A DNA stretch of 6,515 nucleotides from the NCBI GenBank assembly GCA_023415035.1, contig JAEZLX010000245.1, forward strand, positions 1 to 6,515, read 5' to 3'. Made by a program: the position numbers and the translations under genes. The notes under the pieces are model-generated. The model worked only from the letters and a program-made list of their open reading frames with translations, was not told the origin of the DNA and made no database searches. Shown here piece by piece: positions 1 through 5,484 of the stretch (position 1 is the stretch's first letter; each line of letters opens with the position of its first letter). The stretch is from Pseudomonadota bacterium (GTDB lineage: Bacteria > Pseudomonadota > Gammaproteobacteria > Burkholderiales > Burkholderiaceae_C).

Positions 1-86
1 AGGACGTGCTCACCCGGCTGCCCACACACAAGGCCAGCCGCATCGTCGAGCTCCTGCCACACCGCTGGAAACCTGCCGGCGCCTGA
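1..86 (+). CDS. IS66-family transposase (TnpC), C-terminal 27 residues, partial
   Basis: The first complete codon is at 3 and the frame ends at a TGA at 84-86. The readable tail contains DVLTRLPTH, then SRIVELLPHRW. This is the pattern of the small C-terminal segment of IS66 transposases, where a 'VL.R...H...RI.ELLP..W' motif closes the protein. It would act as part of the DDE transposase that mobilises the element. Only the end is in the window, so intactness of the rest cannot be judged. The stop lies 39 bp before the terminal repeat end, a usual spacing for the family. Confidence 0.75.
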   Translation, partial: DVLTRLPTHKASRIVELLPHRWKPAGA

Positions 87-99
87 TCACCGGCCTCGG

Positions 100-125
100 T
101 AGGCATGGGTTTGCCGGACGCTTAC
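100..125 (+). repeat. IS66-family right terminal inverted repeat
   Basis: Read on the minus strand from 125 inward, the sequence starts GTAAGCGTCCGGCAAACCC, the typical IS66-family terminal repeat. The inner boundary is approximate because the left copy is not in the window to align with. Confidence 0.7.
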
Positions 126-244
126 ACTGGTTCAATCACCTCCGACTGCTCTCGCCGATTGGGGGCATCCCTCCGGCAGAAGCTGAGGCAAACTACTGGA
201 GGCAATTCGCCAACTGCAACACCTCGACAGAGGTCTCAACTTAA
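126..244 (+). pseudogene. IS3-family OrfB transposase, 3' fragment split by the IS66 insertion
   Basis: In the frame starting at 128 the DNA reads WFNHLRLLSPIGGIPPAEAE followed by ANYWRQ, ending at TAA (242-244). The 'W.N..RL..PIG..PPAEAE..Y..Q' string is the usual C-terminus of OrfB integrase-type transposases of the IS3 family. Everything upstream, including the DDE catalytic core, has been separated by the IS66 element that ends at 125, so this copy cannot be functional as it stands. It has no start codon of its own. Confidence 0.75.
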
Positions 245-250
245 ACCAAC

Positions 251-278
251 CAGCCTCCTGGAAACACGGGGCGGTTCA
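251..278 (+). repeat. IS3-family right terminal inverted repeat
   Basis: On the minus strand from 278 inward the sequence begins TGAACCGCCCCGTGTTTCC. IS3-family ends start with TG and this GC-rich TGAACCGCCCCG form is typical of many IS3 elements in proteobacteria. It begins just after the transposase stop codon. The outer edge at 278 is well supported because the TRAP-protein frame starts immediately after it. Confidence 0.65.
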
Positions 279-679
279 ACAAGGCCAAGTGGTACGAAGG
301 TGCGAAGTTTCTCTATGCCTTGCCCATCAACTGGGGCGCCTCGATGTCCGGGATGAACCTGACCACCTGGCGCAAGCTGAGCCCAGCGCAGCAGCAAGTG
401 CTGCAAAAGGCGGTGGCACGTCTGGAGCAGGCCATCTTCGATCAGAACGTGCGCGAAAACGACATGGGCCTGGCCTGCAACACGGGTGGCGAATGCCCGG
501 AAGGCCCGCCGGCCAAGATGACCTTGGTGCAGCCGAGCGCCCAGGATCTGGAGCTGCGACGTAAGGCGCTGCTCGATCACGTGCTGCCCCGCTGGGCGTC
601 GCGCTGCGGGGCCGAGTGCGTGAAAACCTGGAACGACACCGTGGGCAAGGTGGTAAACCTGACGGCGCAGGTCAAGTAA
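279..679 (+). pseudogene. TRAP transporter substrate-binding protein (DctP family), C-terminal fragment
   Basis: The frame reads KAKWYEGAKFLYALPINWGA directly from the IS3 end and runs about 132 residues to TAA at 677-679. DctP-type periplasmic binding proteins of TRAP transporters are normally about 330-370 residues, so roughly the N-terminal two thirds, including the export signal, are missing. The 'N...W..LSP..Q..L..A' segment followed by long amphipathic helices is characteristic of the C-terminal lobe. The intact protein would capture an organic acid in the periplasm for a DctQ/DctM permease; neither permease gene is in view. A TTG at 320 could in principle start translation, but the product would lack most of both lobes and any signal peptide. 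The ligand cannot be inferred from this part. Confidence 0.75.
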
Positions 680-738
680 GCCGTTGCATCTGACCGTTCT
701 GTCCGGCTGCGCCGATTCGTCCGGCCGGCAATGGAAAA

Positions 739-766
739 AGAAAGCCCACCTGCCGGTGGGCTTTCT
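739..766. terminator. Bidirectional intrinsic terminator between convergent genes
   Basis: A perfect 12-bp stem (739-750 with 755-766, core AAAGCCCACC/GGTGGGCTTT) closes a TGCC tetraloop. On the minus strand the stem is followed by a T-rich run (CTTTCTTTTTCC), making it a good terminator for the AraC-type gene. On the plus strand the trailing run is weaker (TTTCTCTC), but it would still end transcripts from the broken TRAP gene. The rest of the 680-841 gap holds only a short CACCGCC/GGCGGTG inverted repeat at 818-832 without a T-run. Confidence 0.8.
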
Positions 767-841
767 CTCGTGTCACGATTGGTCTGCGGCCAGTCCGGAT
801 GCCGTGTCTCTGCCGTGCACCGCCTGGCGGTGATCAGACTG

Positions 842-1813
842 TCAGGCGGTTGGCAGTGAGGAAGATGGGGTGGCTTGGGCTTGACGCCACGCCCGCGGGC
901 TGGTTCCCATGTGATGCCTGAAGGCCTTGCTGAAATGGGTGGTGTTGACAAAGCCGCGTGCGTGGGCAATCTCGGTAATTGACAGGTTGCCGAGCGAGGG
1001 GTCGCGCAAATCTCGCGCGCATGCCTCGATGCGCTGCGTCAGGATGTAGGCGCCAATGGTCTGACCCGTGTCCTTGAAGCATTCGTGCAGCAGGCGTTTG
1101 CTGCAGCGCAGGGCGGTGGCCATGCTGTCCAGCGACAGTGAGGAATCGTTCAGGTTGCGCAGCACATAACCGCGAATCCGCTCCTGCATGGTGATGTGCC
1201 GGTTGGGCCTGGTCTGGCGGCCGAACGATTCGAGCAAGGCCAGGCGGACCAACTGGGCGACGGTCTCGCCCGCCGCGGTCCGTGAGTGCGGGGGCATGTA
1301 GGGCAGCTCGGCGTAGATGCTGAACATGGTCTGCCAGGCCACGGCGCCAATGCCGTGCTGGCCGATGGGCCGGGCGACGAGCTCATCAAGTGGCAGCTCC
1401 GTCCCGCGCAGGAAGGTGGCCGGCAGCATGATCACCAGGTGATCGACCGACCCCGGGTTGGACACGGCGTATTCGTGCGCCATGTCGTAGATGATCCACT
1501 TGCCCGGCTTGGCATGGGCCACGCGGTTGTGCTGTTCGACCCAGGCCTCTCCTTCGTAGGGGGCGATGATTTTCAGGCAGCGTGAGGACTCGGCTGCCTG
1601 CCGGTGGTTCATGAATACCTTGTGGCGGGTGGCCCGCAGCCGGGCGAGCGTGGTGTCACCGGCGATGTTGGCCGCAAGGATACCGTCGCAGGTCCTGTCT
1701 CCGTAGAAATCGGTTTCCAGACCGTTGAACTGGCGGCACATCAGGTCGCGCCACCAGCTTGTGCGCTTGGGGGCAGCCACCTGTTCTGTCGACCAAACCT
1801 GTTCATTTTGCAT
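842..1813 (-). CDS. AraC-family transcriptional regulator, probable activator of the divergent catabolic operon
   Basis: A 323-residue protein with the AraC/XylS layout. It has a long N-terminal sensing region of the AraC-binding-like type (about residues 20-195) and a C-terminal DNA-binding domain with two helix-turn-helix units. The first is around residues 226-250 (LSLDSMATALRCSKRLL). The second is around 277-311 (ITEIAHARGF, then HFSKAFRHHMGTSP), the classic family signature. I chose the ATG at 1813 because GGGAG lies 8 bases upstream; an in-frame ATG at 1840 would add nine residues with a poorer ribosome site. The gene is divergent from the dioxygenase gene, the usual arrangement for a local substrate-responsive activator. 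A similar AraC-type gene beside an isoeugenol monooxygenase gene is known, as I recall, in Pseudomonas nitroreducens (iemR). The inducer is inferred to be a phenylpropanoid, not shown. Confidence 0.88.
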   Translation of the reverse strand: MQNEQVWSTEQVAAPKRTSWWRDLMCRQFNGLETDFYGDRTCDGILAANIAGDTTLARLRATRHKVFMNHRQAAESSRCLKIIAPYEGEAWVEQHNRVAHAKPGKWIIYDMAHEYAVSNPGSVDHLVIMLPATFLRGTELPLDELVARPIGQHGIGAVAWQTMFSIYAELPYMPPHSRTAAGETVAQLVRLALLESFGRQTRPNRHITMQERIRGYVLRNLNDSSLSLDSMATALRCSKRLLHECFKDTGQTIGAYILTQRIEACARDLRDPSLGNLSITEIAHARGFVNTTHFSKAFRHHMGTSPRAWRQAQATPSSSLPTA

Positions 1814-2046
1814 GTTCGATGCTCCCTGGCAGCGGGCCATGGGCCTTGTCCCTGGGGGTCAATGATGCTTTCCCTAGGGTGGCTTGCGCTGTCGGCAATG
1901 TATTTCTGCGCCGCCGGCAAAGTCTGGGCCATCTTCGTTCATACCATCTGGCGCACGGTGCTCGGCGGCCATCTTCGTGGTGTGTCACCTCGGGACGACC
2001 ATCCCAGAGCAACCGCCGATGTTAGAGCAACTCAGAGAGAGACCAG
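1814..2046. promoter_or_regulatory. Divergent regulatory region between the AraC gene and the catabolic genes
   Basis: This 233-bp non-coding stretch must hold both divergent promoters. I could not find a convincing -35/-10 pair at normal spacing on either strand, consistent with activator-dependent promoters. Visible structure includes a 12-bp direct repeat (1927-1938 and 1967-1978), an 8-bp palindrome CCCTAGGG at 1872-1879, and a 7-bp TCCCTGG repeat at 1823-1829 and 1849-1855. A purine-rich GAGAGA at 2035-2040 serves as the ribosome site for the ATG at 2047. Confidence 0.6.
1927..1978 (+). repeat. 12-bp direct repeat with 40-bp period, candidate AraC-type operator
   Basis: GGCCATCTTCGT occurs at 1927-1938 and again, identically, at 1967-1978. 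The start-to-start distance is 40 bp, close to four helical turns, so both copies face the same side of the helix. AraC-family proteins bind direct-repeat half sites, though adjacent half sites are more often about 21 bp apart; a 40-bp period could reflect looping or two dimers. The proximal copy ends 68 bp before the dioxygenase start codon, a plausible activator position. Confidence 0.4.
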
Positions 2047-3474
2047 ATGAAGTTCCCTGATACCCCTTTCTTTACAGGTCATAACGCGCCGGTGCGCATG
2101 GAAGTGGACCTCCCGTACCTGACGGTGTCCGGCGAGGTGCCTGCCGAGGTGCGCGGTACCTGGTTCCGGATGACGGCCGATCCGATGTTCGCCCCCAAGG
2201 ATGGCAACGACATCTTCGTGGCCGGTGACGGCATGGTTTCGTCGATGCGCATCGAGGACGGTGGCGTGCATTTCCGCACCCGCTACGTCAAGACCGAGCG
2301 TCTGCAACGCGAGATGGCGGCCGGCCGTGGTCTCTACGGCTTCTACCGCAACCCCTTCCGCGATGATCCCAGCGTGCAGGGCACGCACCGTGGCACGGCA
2401 AACACCACGCCAATCTGGCACGGCGGCCGCCTGCTGTGCGCCAAGGAAGACAGCCTGCCCTACGAGGTGGATCCGCAGACGCTGGAGACCAAGGGCGTGT
2501 TCAACTACGGCGGCAAGCTGCGCAGCCCGAACATCACGGCCCACCCGAAGTACGACCCCGTGACGGGCGAGATGCACTTCTTCGGTTACGAGTGCGGCGG
2601 CGAGGCCACGCGCGACATTGCCTACTGCGTCGAGGACAAGGACGGCAACCTGATCCGCGAAGAATGGACGCTGGCGCCGGACGCCACCATGATGCACGAC
2701 TTCGCGGTCAGCCGCGACCACGTGGTGTTCATGGCCTTCCCCACGACGACCGACATCGAGCGCCTGAAGGCCGGTGGCGCGCACTGGGTGTGGGACGGCA
2801 GCAAGCCGACCTGGTTCGGTGTGGTGCGCCGCGACCAGCCACTGTCCTCCATCAAGTGGTTCCAGTGGAAGGCGGCCTTTGCCTACCACGTGATGAACAC
2901 CGTGAGCCACGGCAACAGGGTCGAGATCGACATGATGCTGGGCGGCCGCAATCCGTTCCCGGAAATCGAAGCGATCGACGGTGCCCCCTACAACCCCGAA
3001 GAGGCGGCACCCTTCCTCATCCGTCTGAGCATCGACCTCGACGCCGAGGACGGCAACATCCAGACCAGGCAGCTGGCTCCCATGCCTGGCGAGATGCCGC
3101 TGACGGCCGCCGTGGACCAGATGCGCCCTTATCGCATCGGCTACTACGCCGGCATCGACCCGAGCAAGCCGCTGGAGATGACCGGCCCCGTGGGCCCGGG
3201 CTTCAACCACCTGTGCCGCGTGGACCTGGAAACGGGCGAGTTCAAGGCCTGGTACGCCGGTGACGGCAACTCGCTGCAGGAGCCCGTGCACATCGCGTCG
3301 AAGCAGGAAGGCCACGAGGGTTACCTGCTGCTGATGATCGACCGCCACAGCGCCGGCCACTCCAGCGCGGTGATCTTCGAGGCGGCCACGCCCGAGCGCG
3401 GTCCCGTCTGCGAGATCAAGCTGCCCTACAAGCTGCGCCAGGGCATCCACGGCACCTGGGTGCCGGCAGCCTGA
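2047..3474 (+). CDS. Isoeugenol monooxygenase / lignostilbene dioxygenase-type carotenoid oxygenase
   Basis: A 475-residue non-heme iron dioxygenase of the carotenoid-oxygenase (RPE65) superfamily, at the normal family length. These enzymes cleave a C=C double bond with O2 to two carbonyl products. The four iron-binding histidines are visible: H166 (NITAHPKYDP), H217 (MMHDFAVS), H281 (AYHVMN) and H468 (GIHGTW). Supporting glutamates are probably E134 (AKEDSLPYEV), E349 and E412 (QEPVHI). F57, Y100 and K133 fall one or two positions from the Phe59/Tyr101/Lys134 set that holds the 4-hydroxyl of stilbene substrates in lignostilbene dioxygenases, arguing for a 4-hydroxyphenyl substrate. Motifs such as YRNPF.DDPSV and PYEVDPQTLET recall isoeugenol monooxygenase (Iem) of Pseudomonas, which releases vanillin and acetaldehyde. 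There is no signal peptide, so it is cytoplasmic. Isoeugenol versus lignostilbene cannot be settled by eye. Confidence 0.88.
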   Translation: MKFPDTPFFTGHNAPVRMEVDLPYLTVSGEVPAEVRGTWFRMTADPMFAPKDGNDIFVAGDGMVSSMRIEDGGVHFRTRYVKTERLQREMAAGRGLYGFYRNPFRDDPSVQGTHRGTANTTPIWHGGRLLCAKEDSLPYEVDPQTLETKGVFNYGGKLRSPNITAHPKYDPVTGEMHFFGYECGGEATRDIAYCVEDKDGNLIREEWTLAPDATMMHDFAVSRDHVVFMAFPTTTDIERLKAGGAHWVWDGSKPTWFGVVRRDQPLSSIKWFQWKAAFAYHVMNTVSHGNRVEIDMMLGGRNPFPEIEAIDGAPYNPEEAAPFLIRLSIDLDAEDGNIQTRQLAPMPGEMPLTAAVDQMRPYRIGYYAGIDPSKPLEMTGPVGPGFNHLCRVDLETGEFKAWYAGDGNSLQEPVHIASKQEGHEGYLLLMIDRHSAGHSSAVIFEAATPERGPVCEIKLPYKLRQGIHGTWVPAA

Positions 3475-3504
3475 TCCCGGCGCGCAAGCCATTGTTCCGC
3501 ATTT

Positions 3505-3537
3505 CGCACCGGCCTGGGCCGGTGCGTCCCTTCCTTT
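3505..3537 (+). terminator. Intrinsic terminator or attenuator between the dioxygenase and flavoprotein genes
   Basis: CGCACCGGCC (3505-3514) pairs perfectly with GGCCGGTGCG (3517-3526), effectively a 9-10-bp GC-rich stem with a very tight loop. It is followed by the pyrimidine-rich tract TCCCTTCCTTTTT. It lies 31 bases after the dioxygenase stop and 18 bases before the flavoprotein start, leaving no room for a promoter downstream. It would lower, rather than abolish, downstream transcription if the genes form one operon. Confidence 0.65.
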
Positions 3538-3555
3538 TTCTCCCCCTGACCTGAC

Positions 3556-5124
3556 ATGAGCCAGACCCTTCCCCCGGGCCACACCGAGGCCAGCCTGCGC
3601 GCCGGCCTCGCCGCGATGGCCAAGATCGTGGGTGACGCCCACGTGTACATCCAGCCGGAACACCTCGCCGGCTTCCGTGACCCGTATTCGCTCGACGCCG
3701 AGGCGTTCGTGCCTTCCGCTGCCGTGGCGCCTGCTTCGGTGCAGGAAGTGCAGGCGCTGGTGAAGGTGGCCAACGAGCACAAGCTGCCGCTGTGGGTGGT
3801 TTCCTGCGGCCGCAACTATTGCTACGGCGGTGCCGCGCCCTGCCTGGCCGGCGCCATCGTGCTTGACCTCAAGCGGATGAAGAAGATCGAGGTGAACGAG
3901 GAGATGGCCTATGCCATCGTCGAGCCGGGCGTCACCTACTTCGACCTGTACAACCACCTGCAGGCTACCGGCTCCAGCCTGTGGATCGACTGCGCCGCGC
4001 CCGGCTGGGGCAGCGTGATGGGCAACGCGCTGGACTACGGCGTGGGCTACACCCCGTATGCGGATCACGCCGGTTTCCAGTGCGGCATGGAAGTCGTGCT
4101 GCCCAATGGCGACCTGATGCGCACCGGCATGGGCGGCATCGACGGCAACCCCGCCTGGGGCGCCTACAAGCACAGCTTCGGCCCCTCGCTGGATGGCCTG
4201 TTCAAGCAGTCCAACTTCGGTGTCGTCACCAAGATGGGCATCTGGCTGATGCGCGCGCCCGAGATGTTCATTTCGGTCAACGTCACCGTGCCTGGCGACG
4301 AGGACTGCATCCCGCTGGTGGACATTTCGCGCGAACTGCGCCTGGCCGGCCATATCCAGGGCGCCGTCACCGCCGGCAACTGGATGCGCACGATCTGCTC
4401 GCGCACCACGCACGGTGCCTGGGCCGAAGGCAGCGACAAGCCACTGAACGAGGCGCAGATCGCCAAACTGGTTGACCACTACAAGATCGGCCGCTGGAAC
4501 GCCACCTTCGGCCTGTACGGCGGTGCCGAGGTGACGCCCCTGCACCTGAAGGCAGTCGAGGCTGCCTATGCCCGCATTCCGGGTGCCAAGGTGACGCACA
4601 CTGTCTACCGTCGCGGCGACAAGATCGGCCTGGCCGACACGCTGTCGGCCGGCGTGCCCAACCTGCTGTGTTTCACCACGCTGGACTGGCGCGGTGGCAG
4701 TGGCGCGCACATCGAGTTCTGCCCGGTGCTGCCGATGCACGGCGAGACCTTCTTCAAGCGCTATCGCCGTAGCCTGGGCCTGTTCACGGAGTACGGTTTC
4801 GACTGCTTCTCGGGTGTGCTGTCCACGACCGAACGCGCCGCCGCCAACACCGGCTCGATCATCTTCGACCGCTCCAACGCCGAGCAGGTCAAGCGCGCCG
4901 AAGCCCTGTTCCACGCGCTGGTCAAAAGCACGGAAGAAGACCGTCTGGGCGTGTACCGCACCCACATCTCGTTCATGGACGCGGTGGCCAAGACCTTCAA
5001 CTTCAACAACGGCGCCACGATGCGTGCCTACCAGCAGCTCAAGGATGCGCTTGACCCCAACGGCATCCTTTCGCCGGGCAAGAGCGGCATCTGGCCGCGC
5101 CACCTGCGCAAGGCCCGCGGCTGA
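3556..5124 (+). CDS. Flavoprotein subunit of a 4-alkylphenol dehydrogenase/hydroxylase (PchF/EhyB/VAO family)
   Basis: A 522-residue FAD enzyme of the vanillyl-alcohol oxidase/p-cresol methylhydroxylase family (PchF is about 521). The PP-loop-type FAD domain spans about residues 52-235, with CGRNYCYGGAAP at 84-95 and MGNALDYGVGYTPYADH near 155-171. The family's C-terminal substrate domain follows. Y90, Y467 and R468 match the phenolate-binding Tyr108/Tyr503/Arg504 of VAO. H385 in GAHIEF sits where VAO and eugenol oxidase attach FAD through histidine, whereas PchF uses tyrosine there. It oxidises the benzylic carbon of a para-alkyl or allyl phenol via a quinone methide. The cytochrome c gene 17 bases downstream implies electrons go to cytochrome rather than O2. 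No signal peptide is visible. The ATG has only a weak ribosome site. Eugenol, vanillyl alcohol, 4-propylguaiacol or p-cresol are all possible substrates. Confidence 0.87.
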   Translation: MSQTLPPGHTEASLRAGLAAMAKIVGDAHVYIQPEHLAGFRDPYSLDAEAFVPSAAVAPASVQEVQALVKVANEHKLPLWVVSCGRNYCYGGAAPCLAGAIVLDLKRMKKIEVNEEMAYAIVEPGVTYFDLYNHLQATGSSLWIDCAAPGWGSVMGNALDYGVGYTPYADHAGFQCGMEVVLPNGDLMRTGMGGIDGNPAWGAYKHSFGPSLDGLFKQSNFGVVTKMGIWLMRAPEMFISVNVTVPGDEDCIPLVDISRELRLAGHIQGAVTAGNWMRTICSRTTHGAWAEGSDKPLNEAQIAKLVDHYKIGRWNATFGLYGGAEVTPLHLKAVEAAYARIPGAKVTHTVYRRGDKIGLADTLSAGVPNLLCFTTLDWRGGSGAHIEFCPVLPMHGETFFKRYRRSLGLFTEYGFDCFSGVLSTTERAAANTGSIIFDRSNAEQVKRAEALFHALVKSTEEDRLGVYRTHISFMDAVAKTFNFNNGATMRAYQQLKDALDPNGILSPGKSGIWPRHLRKARG

Positions 5125-5141
5125 ATCACGGACAGGAGAAC

Positions 5142-5483
5142 ATGACCATGACGATTCGTACCACCGTCGCGGCGCTGCTGGCCGCGCTCGCCTGCGGCTC
5201 GGCGCTGGCCCAGGCCGACGCCGTGCAGCGGGGCGAGAAGCTGTTTTCGTCCGCCCATTGCATCGGCTGCCACGCTGGCACACCGGGCAACATCGGCACC
5301 ATGGTGCTGGCCAAGCGCCTGGGCAAGGAGAAGGCCGTGCTGGCCGACCGTGCCGACCTCGATCCGGCCTTCACCAAGGCCATTGTCCGGAACGGCATCG
5401 GCATCATGCCCGGCTTCAAGCCGACCGACCTGAGCGATGCCGAGCTGGACGACCTGGCCGCCTATCTGGGAAGGAAGCGCTGA
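5142..5483 (+). CDS. Small periplasmic cytochrome c, electron-accepting subunit (PchC/EhyA-like)
   Basis: A 113-residue preprotein. A Sec signal peptide (residues 1-24, hydrophobic AALLAALACGSALA, likely cut before QADA) precedes a single class I cytochrome c domain. The heme-attachment motif is CIGCH at residues 40-44, and M89 in GIGIMPGF is the probable sixth iron ligand. The size and position right after a PchF-type gene fit the cytochrome subunit of a flavocytochrome, which would take electrons from the flavin and pass them to azurin or another respiratory carrier. AGGAG at 5134-5138 is only 3 bases from this ATG but 9 from the second ATG at 5148, so translation may really begin at residue 3. 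Either start keeps the signal peptide. The general class is certain; the partner is inferred from adjacency. Confidence 0.87.
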   Translation: MTMTIRTTVAALLAALACGSALAQADAVQRGEKLFSSAHCIGCHAGTPGNIGTMVLAKRLGKEKAVLADRADLDPAFTKAIVRNGIGIMPGFKPTDLSDAELDDLAAYLGRKR

Positions 5484-5484
5484 C

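Larger units (their letters stand above)
1..125 (+). mobile_element. Right end of an IS66-family insertion sequence
   Basis: The segment holds the last codons of an IS66-type transposase (TnpC) followed by a terminal repeat ending CCGGACGCTTAC at 125. IS66-family elements characteristically begin GTAAGCG and end CGCTTAC, which matches. The rest of the element lies to the left of the window. The DNA immediately to the right (from about 126) is the interior of a different, IS3-family transposase gene, so this element inserted into that one. IS66 elements usually make an 8-bp target duplication; the right-hand copy would be ACTGGTTC (126-133), but the left copy is out of view. Confidence 0.8.
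126..278 (+). mobile_element. Right-end remnant of an IS3-family insertion sequence
   Basis: This 153-bp stretch contains the final codons of an IS3-family OrfB transposase, its stop at 242-244, and a terminal repeat ending GGCGGTTCA at 278. It is cut on the left by the IS66-family element. On the right it abuts, without a gap, the in-frame 3' portion of a TRAP substrate-binding protein gene, so it is the insertion (or its deletion derivative) that truncated that gene. The left part of the element should lie beyond the IS66 copy, outside the window. Confidence 0.75.

Noticed and set aside
105..356. An 83-codon plus-strand reading frame across the IS66/IS3/TRAP junctions
   Set aside because: It runs across both IS ends in a different frame from the recognisable transposase and TRAP sequences and resembles no protein.
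320..679. An independent small gene starting at TTG 320
   Set aside because: The frame continues upstream without a stop into TRAP-protein sequence as far as the IS3 end, so this is a truncated gene tail and not a separate gene.
818..832. CACCGCC/GGCGGTG hairpin just after the AraC-gene stop
   Set aside because: It has almost no loop and no T-run on either strand; the hairpin at 739-766 is a much better terminator for the same transcript.
1883..1907. A sigma-70 promoter TTGCGC with TATTTC
   Set aside because: The spacing between the hexamers is about 11 bp, far short of 16-18, and no other hexamer fits.
1881..1963. Sigma-54-type GG-N10-GC promoter candidates in the divergent region
   Set aside because: The two best candidates (GG at 1881 and at 1950) do not have GC at the required distance, and the local regulator is AraC-type, not an enhancer-binding protein.
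2032..5283. A stop-free minus-strand reading frame of 1083 codons antisense to the dioxygenase, flavoprotein and start of the cytochrome gene
   Set aside because: It spans three well-supported plus-strand genes, is rich in Arg, Ala, Gly, His and Val as expected for the complement of high-GC codons, has no recognisable domain, and crosses the intergenic gaps and a terminator hairpin. It is a composition effect.
5437..5484. An upstream in-frame start for the Tat-signal protein
   Set aside because: It would overlap the cytochrome gene by 47 bases and bury the Tat signal; the ATG at 5485 has a good ribosome site and puts the RR motif at the N-terminus.
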